Source: CAZGSV01 sp964528605
GTDB taxonomy: Bacteria; Armatimonadota; Zipacnadia; CAZGSV01
Length of the DNA stretch: 9,988 bases
NCBI GenBank assembly: GCA_964528605.1
Contig: CAZGSV010000114.1
Span: forward strand, 1-9,988
Direction: 5' to 3'
Of the stretch, positions 1-4,940 are shown piece by piece. Position 1 is the first letter of the stretch; every line of letters starts with the position of its first letter. A program made the translations under genes and the position numbers. The notes under the pieces are model-generated. The model was not told where the DNA came from, did no database searches, and worked only from the letters and a program-made list of their open reading frames with translations.

Positions 1-159
1 CAGGCGGATGAGTTCCCGCTCCAGCACGCCAACCGTCTGGGTTTCCTGTCCCTTGCTGTACACCACCCCCGGCACCACACCAGAGGCGCGCAACTTGCGC
101 GCGGCGCTGGTGCCGGCTTGGTTGCGAATAGAGCAATTCAACACTTCTTGCTGGGGCAT
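1..159 (-). CDS. rplY: 50S ribosomal protein bL25 (CTC/TL5 family), N-terminal part, cut by window edge
   Basis: bL25 binds 5S rRNA in the large ribosomal subunit; longer CTC-type members carry an extra C-terminal domain and are linked to general stress. The frame read from an ATG at 159 is open for all 53 codons to the window edge and begins MPQQEVLNCSIRNQAG. The diagnostic stretch is at residues 16-34: G-T-S-A-A-R-K-L-R-A-S-G-V-V-P-G-V-V-Y, the family signature G-K-x-x-A-R-K-L-R-x-x-G-x-V-P-A-V-x-Y. The end is missing, so short (about 95 aa) or long (about 200 aa) form cannot be decided. The Shine-Dalgarno is weak (GAGTGGTG-like). A TTGACA promoter lies just upstream, so it is probably transcribed separately from the hydrolase gene before it. 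In many bacteria rplY is followed by pth, which would lie beyond position 1. Confidence 0.9.
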   Translation of the reverse strand, partial: MPQQEVLNCSIRNQAGTSAARKLRASGVVPGVVYSKGQETQTVGVLERELIRL

Positions 160-211
160 GGGTCACCACTCTACATGGGACACGACGCAGTCGTTGACTG
201 GGGACGCAAAG

Positions 212-240
212 AGACTACCAACTGCGCTCACTCCTGTCAA
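212..240 (-). promoter_or_regulatory. Predicted sigma70-type promoter of rplY
   Basis: Read on the minus strand, a perfect -35 box TTGACA (240-235) is separated by exactly 17 bases from TAGTCT (217-212). The -10 matches TATAAT at only three positions, but includes the important first T, second A and last T. Transcription would start near 205, giving a leader of about 45 bases before the bL25 ATG. The position between the end of the hydrolase gene and bL25 supports it. The strength of the -35 and the spacing are seen directly; activity is inferred. Confidence 0.55.
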
Positions 241-273
241 AGGGGAGCAGCAAGGTGAAAGCGTGAGGGAACA

Positions 274-286
274 GGCGTCGCACGCC
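274..286 (-). terminator. Weak candidate hairpin after the hydrolase gene
   Basis: Five bases past the hydrolase stop codon the transcript reads GGCGT-GCG-ACGCC, a perfect 5-bp stem with a 3-base loop. No U-run follows (next bases TGTTCCC), so it does not meet the intrinsic terminator pattern. It may slow RNA decay, act with a factor, or be chance in GC-rich DNA. Confidence 0.2.
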
Positions 287-291
287 CGCCG

Positions 292-1818
292 CTACGGACA
301 CGGTGCCAGGCACACCCGGTCAAGGTAGAGGCGGGTGTCCTTTCCAGTGGCGAAGATGCGGAAGTCTGCGCCGTCGTTTTGCCGCCCGGCGAAAAGGGGG
401 TCGTGCAAAACGAACTCTACCGTCCGCCAGGTTCCGGTTCCAGTGAAGGCGACCGGAGGCGCCGGCCGATAACGGTCGGCGAGGGCTTGGCCGGGCGCGT
501 CGTACTGGAGGGCGACCGCCTCGCTGCTCTGTTCGTCATAGACCACGACGCTGACTAGCACCTGCAGCCCGGCCTGGAACTCGGGCGCCACATCAAAGTA
601 GAGATAGCGGCCCGGATGGCTTCCTCCTTTGGCGATGGCTGTATAGCGGCATTCGGCGCCCGCCTTCGAGGCGCCGCCGCTCCAGCCGTCCTCCTTTTCG
701 GGCCGGACCTGGCGCAAGCCACACTCCCGGTTGATCCTGCCGAGGTCGATTTCTGCCTTCGGCCCGCCCGCGTACTCCTGAGGTGTGGGGGCGGCAGGAG
801 GCTGGCGCCTCAACTCGGTGAAGCGCGCCAGGAAGGCTCTGTCCTCTGGGCCGTCGCCCCAGTCGCCTCTGCCGCGGGCGTTGAAGTGACATCCCAGGTC
901 GAGTGCCTGCTGGGCACAAATCAGAGTATTGTCCTGATTCTCCACCGAGTCGTACCAGCCGTCGGTGTCCACGATGATTGCCTTTCCCAGCGGCCAGAGA
1001 TCCGCCACGAGCGACCGCAGTTCTTCAGGCTCGCGGTGCCCGTGCAACGATACGATGTTAGCCTCCGGCAGGGCCTGCACTTCTTCCACCTCTCGCACCC
1101 AGGGGTTGACCCCGATGGGGGCGCTGCTTCCCAGTTCGCGCAGGCGAGCGGCCACCCACTTGTGGAATCCGTATCCTGCGCTCAGTTCGTTGCCTATCTC
1201 CAGCACCACATTGTCGAAGGAGCGGGTGACCTCGACCATCTTCTGCAAGTAGTCGTCGTAGATGGCCATCAGGCCGGCGTTGTCCATATTCCAAGCGTCG
1301 GGCACACCTGCCTTTGTGGCGGTGATGAGGCCGAAGCCGATGGTGCCCGGTTGGTTATTCACGGAATTCAGAGGATGGCGCGGCCACCGCTCCGGCTCAA
1401 TGCCCTTGTAGCCGCACTCGTCGAAGATGGCGATCTCGACAATGATGCCGCGTTTTGAGGCCTCGGAGAGCAGATAGGTCAAACGATCCCAGTACGCCGG
1501 GTCGAACCGAGCCAAGTCGAAGGGGCGGTCACTGCGGGCCCAGGGATACAGGTCATCGGCCCAGGGGTCTATGGCAAACAAACGAGTGAAGTTGCAGTTG
1601 CAGGCTGCTATGCGGTCAAAGAAAGTCGGCAGGTCGAATTGGGAGTCGGCCAGCAACTGGTAGCCGGCGTCCCAGCCGACCAACTTGACGGCATTCTGGC
1701 CTCGCCATTGGAGGAGATGCGGGTCGTTTTGGCTCTGCGACACGGGCCCACTCGCGCAGGGAGACCAGGCGAGCACGACAGCAACGAGTACGAAGACCAA
1801 GCCGGCGACCGCTCTCAC
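292..1818 (-). CDS. Exported glycoside-hydrolase-like protein (cellulase/GH5-like TIM barrel plus C-terminal beta-sandwich)
   Basis: Probably acts on a polysaccharide outside the cytoplasm; substrate unknown. From the GTG at 1818 the protein has 508 residues and begins MRAVAGLVFVLVAVVL, a textbook signal peptide. An in-frame TTG at 1944 would add 42 Arg/Pro-rich residues before it; neither start has a well-placed ribosome site, so the start is uncertain. Numbered from GTG, residues about 40-340 look like a GH-A-clan barrel: N76-F-T-R-L-F, then VVLEIGNELSAGYG where N210-E211 is the expected acid/base motif, then SLHGH (257-261). The beta-7 strand, where GH5 enzymes have the nucleophile Glu, reads AIIVDTDGWY with Asp. 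Residues about 350-508 contain W464-R-T-V-E-F and ADFRIFA and look like a beta-sandwich carbohydrate-binding module. The mature protein is cysteine-rich. It follows the zinc-ribbon gene. Exact family and activity are unresolved. Confidence 0.7.
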   Translation of the reverse strand: MRAVAGLVFVLVAVVLAWSPCASGPVSQSQNDPHLLQWRGQNAVKLVGWDAGYQLLADSQFDLPTFFDRIAACNCNFTRLFAIDPWADDLYPWARSDRPFDLARFDPAYWDRLTYLLSEASKRGIIVEIAIFDECGYKGIEPERWPRHPLNSVNNQPGTIGFGLITATKAGVPDAWNMDNAGLMAIYDDYLQKMVEVTRSFDNVVLEIGNELSAGYGFHKWVAARLRELGSSAPIGVNPWVREVEEVQALPEANIVSLHGHREPEELRSLVADLWPLGKAIIVDTDGWYDSVENQDNTLICAQQALDLGCHFNARGRGDWGDGPEDRAFLARFTELRRQPPAAPTPQEYAGGPKAEIDLGRINRECGLRQVRPEKEDGWSGGASKAGAECRYTAIAKGGSHPGRYLYFDVAPEFQAGLQVLVSVVVYDEQSSEAVALQYDAPGQALADRYRPAPPVAFTGTGTWRTVEFVLHDPLFAGRQNDGADFRIFATGKDTRLYLDRVCLAPCP

Positions 1819-1948
1819 GCCGAAGTCAACTCCGGAGAGCCCGCGCGCTTGTGGGGGACCGGGGGGCAGGCGAGCACAACCGTTTTCACTCGGGCCTCGG
1901 GCAAACCAGGTCTGCGAACGGCGCAGGCGTTTCGACGACCTCAACGCC

Positions 1949-2191
1949 TCAGGAAGCCTCTTCCTGCCAGCGAGGCAGGTCGGGCAGCATCTGATCCACT
2001 AGCGCTTCTGCTTCCTCCCGGCTGATCTCGCGGCTCCGCATGAGCGCCTCTATGCTGGCTACCCGGACTTGCTCCTTACTTCTCAGTTGGCCGCTGGTCG
2101 CATCAAGGCAGTGGACGCAGTAGCGGGGATCGAGTCTGGAGGCGTTGACGATCCGTCCCAACAGGGCTCCGCAACTCTCGCATCTTGCCAC
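1949..2191 (-). CDS. Small putative zinc-ribbon protein
   Basis: An 80-residue soluble protein beginning MARCESCGALLGRIV from GTG. Two cysteine pairs, C4-x2-C7 and C25-x2-C28 (in RYCVHCLD), form a probable zinc ribbon resembling the 'putative zinc ribbon domain' family (Pfam PF12674, from memory). The C-terminal half (SKEQVRVASIEALMRSREISREEAEALVDQMLPDL) is charged and helical, perhaps a partner-binding segment. The GTG is preferred over an ATG at 2233 because GGAGGAGG lies 7 bases upstream of it, while the ATG would add 14 unconvincing residues (MALLWCARRGGGGN) and place the ribosome site inside the gene. It lies 84 bases after ispE and may share its transcript. Function is unknown; redox, nucleic-acid or regulatory roles are all possible. 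Confidence 0.7.
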   Translation of the reverse strand: MARCESCGALLGRIVNASRLDPRYCVHCLDATSGQLRSKEQVRVASIEALMRSREISREEAEALVDQMLPDLPRWQEEAS

Positions 2192-2198
2192 GTTCCCA

Positions 2199-2206
2199 CC
2201 TCCTCC
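2199..2206 (-). promoter_or_regulatory. Strong ribosome binding site deciding the GTG start of the zinc-ribbon gene
   Basis: GGAGGAGG on the minus strand ends 7 bases before the GTG at 2191. It is the strongest Shine-Dalgarno in this block and argues against the upstream ATG at 2233. Confidence 0.7.
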
Positions 2207-2275
2207 GCGGCGTGCGCACCACAGCAACGCCATCCGCCCCCGGCCCCACGCCCGAGGGACGTTAACCTGACCATG

Positions 2276-3154
2276 TCACTCTACACCGCAACCGTGCGTA
2301 CGGCAATGGCAGGCGAAGGGCAACTCGGCCGCGAGCGCGTCCGTCGCCGCTTCCGCGGACTCCCGGTCATCGAAGAGCCCTGCTACCGCGGAGCCGCTCC
2401 CACATAGGAGCGCATGGCGAGCGCCCAGGCGCAGAAGCGTTGCCTTCAGTTCGCGCACTTCCGGCACGCGCCCCAGCACCGGGGGCTCCAGGTCGTTGAT
2501 CATCAACTCCACCGGCAGTGCGCCCTCGCCATTGCCAAGGCGCCCCGCCACCTCCTCGGCGGAAGTCGGCGAGGTGCTTCCTTCCAGGTCCCACCAGCGG
2601 TAGACCTCCGGCGTTGACAGGCCGCGAGGAGGCTGGGCGATCACCATCTCCAGCGGCCCCATTGGCCTCACGCGGCGGCATTGCTCTCCGCGCCCGCCCA
2701 CAAGCAGCGTGCCCCCCAGGACCATTGCCGGAACGTCGGAGCCGACCTCCGCTGCAACCTCCAGCAGTTCTTGCTCCGAAAGGCCCAGCCCCAGCAGCCG
2801 GTTGGCCCCGACCAGGACCCCCGCCGCATCGGCGCTGCCACCGCCGAGCCCGGCGGCGGAGGGTATCCGCTTCCGCAGGTGAATGTCCAGGCCGATGGCC
2901 TCGCCGAGACGGCGCTCCAGCGCCTCGACTGCGCGGACGCACAGATTGGAGCGGTCCTTGGGCGCGGGCAGCCCCTCCACAGTGAGACTGTGCCCTTCGC
3001 TTCGGCCCCCGATCGTCAGCAGGTCGGCGAGGCCTACGCTTTGCAGCAGCATGTCCACCTCGTGGTATCCGTCCGGGCGCAGGCCGAGCACCCGCAGCAC
3101 CAAGTTGACTTTGGCGTGGCAGGCGAGGGTGAGCGCAGGGGCCGTAACGCTCAT
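2276..3154 (-). CDS. ispE: 4-diphosphocytidyl-2-C-methyl-D-erythritol kinase
   Basis: A cytoplasmic GHMP-superfamily kinase that phosphorylates the 2-hydroxyl of CDP-methylerythritol with ATP, the fourth step of the MEP pathway to IPP and DMAPP. The 292 residues fit the usual 280-300. Visible motifs: CHAKVNLVLRVLG with the catalytic-region Lys K15, RPDGYHEVD (26-34), the ATP-binding GHMP loop IPSAAGLGGGSADAA (97-111), the catalytic Asp in GSDVPAMVLGG (D140), and the C-terminal glycine motif CGSGSAVAGLF (251-261). The ATG at 3154 overlaps the rsmA stop as ATGA, indicating translational coupling. The frame stays open upstream to 3664, but that part lies inside rsmA and shows no IspE similarity. 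rsmA-ispE adjacency is widespread in bacteria. Use of the MEP pathway for isoprenoids follows from the family. Confidence 0.96.
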   Translation of the reverse strand: MSVTAPALTLACHAKVNLVLRVLGLRPDGYHEVDMLLQSVGLADLLTIGGRSEGHSLTVEGLPAPKDRSNLCVRAVEALERRLGEAIGLDIHLRKRIPSAAGLGGGSADAAGVLVGANRLLGLGLSEQELLEVAAEVGSDVPAMVLGGTLLVGGRGEQCRRVRPMGPLEMVIAQPPRGLSTPEVYRWWDLEGSTSPTSAEEVAGRLGNGEGALPVELMINDLEPPVLGRVPEVRELKATLLRLGARHALLCGSGSAVAGLFDDRESAEAATDALAAELPFACHCRTHGCGVE

Positions 3155-3999
3155 TGCTCGACCTCTGCGGCCAACGCTCGGTACAGGCGCGCCAGCGACG
3201 CCAGCGGAAGTTGCTCTGGACGCGCCTCGGGCCGAATGCTGGCCTCGCGAAGCACCTGCGAGAGGGCAGTACGGCTCTGCCTGGGGAGCATACGTCGCAG
3301 GATGGTCAGTAGCTGCTTGCGCCGCTGTTGGAAGAGGCGCTTGCAGAATGCGATGAAGGCGCGCTGGTCGCGCACGACCACGGCGGGGCGCTGCCGGACC
3401 GTTAGTTCGACTATGGCCGAGTGCACCTGGGGCGGCGGATAGAAGCAGTTGGGCGAGACTACCTTGGCCACGCGCCCCCTGCAATACATCTGCACCAGTA
3501 TGCCGAGCAGCCCGAACTCCTTGCCCCCTGGTTCTGCAAGCATTCTCTGCCCCACCTCGCGCTGGACCATGATGATCATGCGGGAGAAGTGGCGGCGCTC
3601 CTCGAGGGCGCGGAAGATGATGGGAGCGGTGATGGAATAGGGCAGGTTGCCCACGAGGGTCCACTTGCCCCTCCCGAGTAGGGCCTGCAGGTCGGCGCGC
3701 AGGAAATCGCCTGCCAGAACCTCAGCGGCCGGCAGTCCGGCGACCGCCTTGCCCGCCAGGCGAGCGAGCAGGGGGTCCTTCTCGATGGCGAGGAGGCGCG
3801 TTCCCTTCTCCGCCAGACGGGCGGTGAGCAGGCCGAGGCCCGGGCCGATCTCAAGCATGCCCTCCGAGGGCTCGGCGAGCGCCAGGCCAACGATGAGGGC
3901 CGCGATGTTGTCGTCCACGAGGAAGTGTTGGCCCAGGGCTTTGCGCGGGCGCGCACCCGCATCTCGCAGGGCTGCGATTGTCTCGGAAAGCAGCCCCAT
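3151..3999 (-). CDS. rsmA: 16S rRNA (adenine1518-N6/adenine1519-N6)-dimethyltransferase
   Basis: RsmA/KsgA dimethylates two adjacent adenines in the 3'-terminal hairpin of 16S rRNA using S-adenosylmethionine, a late small-subunit maturation step; loss gives kasugamycin resistance. The 282 residues match the family length. Visible: RKALGQHFLVDDNI (19-32), SAM motif I LEIGPGLGLLT (49-59), acidic motif EKD (73-75), GDF (97-99), the adenine-binding NLPYSI (118-123), and CFYPPPQVHSAIV (185-197). The ATG at 3999 has AGGAGG at 4017-4012, a rather long 12 bases upstream. It starts 24 bases after the G5-3D gene ends and its TGA overlaps the ispE ATG. No rnmV (primase-like ribonuclease M5) gene lies between the 3D gene and rsmA, unlike in Bacillus. 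Confidence 0.96.
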   Translation of the reverse strand: MGLLSETIAALRDAGARPRKALGQHFLVDDNIAALIVGLALAEPSEGMLEIGPGLGLLTARLAEKGTRLLAIEKDPLLARLAGKAVAGLPAAEVLAGDFLRADLQALLGRGKWTLVGNLPYSITAPIIFRALEERRHFSRMIIMVQREVGQRMLAEPGGKEFGLLGILVQMYCRGRVAKVVSPNCFYPPPQVHSAIVELTVRQRPAVVVRDQRAFIAFCKRLFQQRRKQLLTILRRMLPRQSRTALSQVLREASIRPEARPEQLPLASLARLYRALAAEVEQ

Positions 4000-4023
4000 T
4001 CCGCCTGCGAGCCTCCTGTAGGG

Positions 4024-4743
4024 CTAGGGCAGGATGTAGACCCGTACCTCGCGCCGGCCGAAGCGGTCTACCTCAACGGCCGACTCGAAGCAAAGGTCTA
4101 TGCGATTTCCTTTGATCGCGCCGCCGGTGTCAGCGGCCAGAGCATACCCGTATCCCTCGACGTATAGCCTGGTGCCGAGGGGTATCACGCGCGGGTCCAC
4201 CGCTGCGATGCCGCGTTCGGCCATTACGCCGGTGGCCGTGACGCCGTTAGTGTCCGGGCCATAGGGGGCGTACGCCGTGGCTTCCATGACCAGCGACCTG
4301 GCTTGGAACGGTAAGCCCCGAGAGGGCCCTTCCGGCCCAGGCGCTCGCCGCACTATCCGATCGACCGGCTGGCGCAGCACTTGCTCGCCCACGAAGATGC
4401 GCGCGACCTCGATCCCGTCCCGGTAGACGACCCGGTAGCGCGCTGCCACCAAGCCGGGCTCACCCTCGACGGCCGTCTCCTGCGCCTGCGCCGGCAAGGA
4501 GGCGTCCTCCACCACGATCTCGCGGAACGGCAGAGGCGACCACTTGGTGATGATCTCGGAGAGCTCTCCAAGGGGGGCTTGGCCGCCGGCTGGCGAAGCC
4601 ACGGCCGCCGGCTGCTGCGTCGGAGCCGCGTTCTGCGCGGCGGCGGTGGTGTCACTGGCGGCGAGGTCAGCCTTAGCAACCCACGGCACGCTGGCAAGCG
4701 CGAGCAAGGAGCAAACAATACTAACCCACAAATAGGTACGCAT
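4024..4743 (-). CDS. Exported G5 and 3D domain protein (YabE/RpfB-like cell-wall protein)
   Basis: Likely acts on peptidoglycan outside the cytoplasm. The 239-residue protein has a signal peptide (MRTYLWVSIVCSLLALASVPWVAKA, about 1-25) and an Ala/Pro/Gln-rich linker (26-58). A G5 domain follows (about 69-134, from LPFREIVVED through RYRVVYRDGIEVARIFV to QPVDRIVRRA). The C-terminal 3D domain runs from about 151 to 239: MEATAYAPYG, GVTATGV, AVDPRVIPLGT, ALAADTGGAIKGNRID. The three namesake aspartates are D183, D205 and D216. The 3D domain is the double-psi beta-barrel catalytic fold of MltA and Sps muralytic enzymes. Compared with Bacillus YabE it lacks the N-terminal DUF348 repeats, and instead of RpfB's lysozyme-like domain it ends in 3D. 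No clear Shine-Dalgarno precedes the ATG. It is first in a probable operon with rsmA and ispE, and has its own predicted promoter. Confidence 0.9.
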   Translation of the reverse strand: MRTYLWVSIVCSLLALASVPWVAKADLAASDTTAAAQNAAPTQQPAAVASPAGGQAPLGELSEIITKWSPLPFREIVVEDASLPAQAQETAVEGEPGLVAARYRVVYRDGIEVARIFVGEQVLRQPVDRIVRRAPGPEGPSRGLPFQARSLVMEATAYAPYGPDTNGVTATGVMAERGIAAVDPRVIPLGTRLYVEGYGYALAADTGGAIKGNRIDLCFESAVEVDRFGRREVRVYILP

Positions 4744-4758
4744 CTTGGAATCAATGGC

Positions 4759-4779
4759 CAGCCCGCTGATTCGGGGCTG
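4759..4779 (-). other. Inverted repeat in the leader of the G5-3D gene
   Basis: CAGCCC (4759-4764) and GGGCTG (4774-4779) can form a 6-bp GC stem with a 9-base loop in the transcript. It ends 15 bases before the start codon, where a ribosome site would normally lie and where no Shine-Dalgarno is visible. It could modulate translation, or it could be chance. No U-run follows, so it is not a terminator. Confidence 0.3.
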
Positions 4780-4812
4780 CCCCGCTCTTCCCCTTTTGTC
4801 TGGTGTTGAGGC

Positions 4813-4841
4813 AGTCTACCCAACGCTCGCGCGCCAGTCAA
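4813..4841 (-). promoter_or_regulatory. Predicted sigma70-type promoter of the G5-3D - rsmA - ispE operon
   Basis: On the minus strand TTGACT (4841-4836, five of six matches to TTGACA) is followed after exactly 17 bases by TAGACT (4818-4813, four of six matches to TATAAT). A start near 4806 gives a leader of about 60 bases. It lies in the 197-base gap after leuS, the longest gene-free stretch in the window, which otherwise holds no clear terminator and no riboswitch I can recognise. Confidence 0.6.
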
Positions 4842-4940
4842 CACGAACGATGGATTCCTCGGCCGGCCATTTCCCACTATTCATAGCAATCCACTAGGAA
4901 AAGGGTGCCTTGGCGGCTTCTGCCCGTGTGAGTAAAGGGC

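Noticed and set aside
616..1458. Plus-strand open frame of 280 codons opposite the hydrolase
   Set aside because: It is a shadow of the minus-strand hydrolase gene, which has a signal peptide and recognisable barrel motifs; the plus frame has neither.
1819..1944. RRSQTWF as a twin-arginine export motif in the extended hydrolase N-terminus
   Set aside because: It lies more than 30 residues ahead of the hydrophobic core, and the extension may not be translated at all.
3155..3664. N-terminal extension of ispE by 170 codons
   Set aside because: It lies wholly within rsmA in another frame, is Pro/Arg-rich, and the true start is the ATGA overlap at 3154 giving the standard IspE N-terminus.
4861..4868. 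GGCCGGCC palindrome in the intergenic region
   Set aside because: An 8-base GC palindrome is expected by chance at this composition and no flanking structure supports an operator or terminator.
4744..4940. Possible c-di-AMP (ydaO-type) riboswitch ahead of the G5-3D gene
   Set aside because: Such riboswitches control many rpf/3D genes, but the leader from the predicted start is only about 60 bases and I see none of the conserved core.
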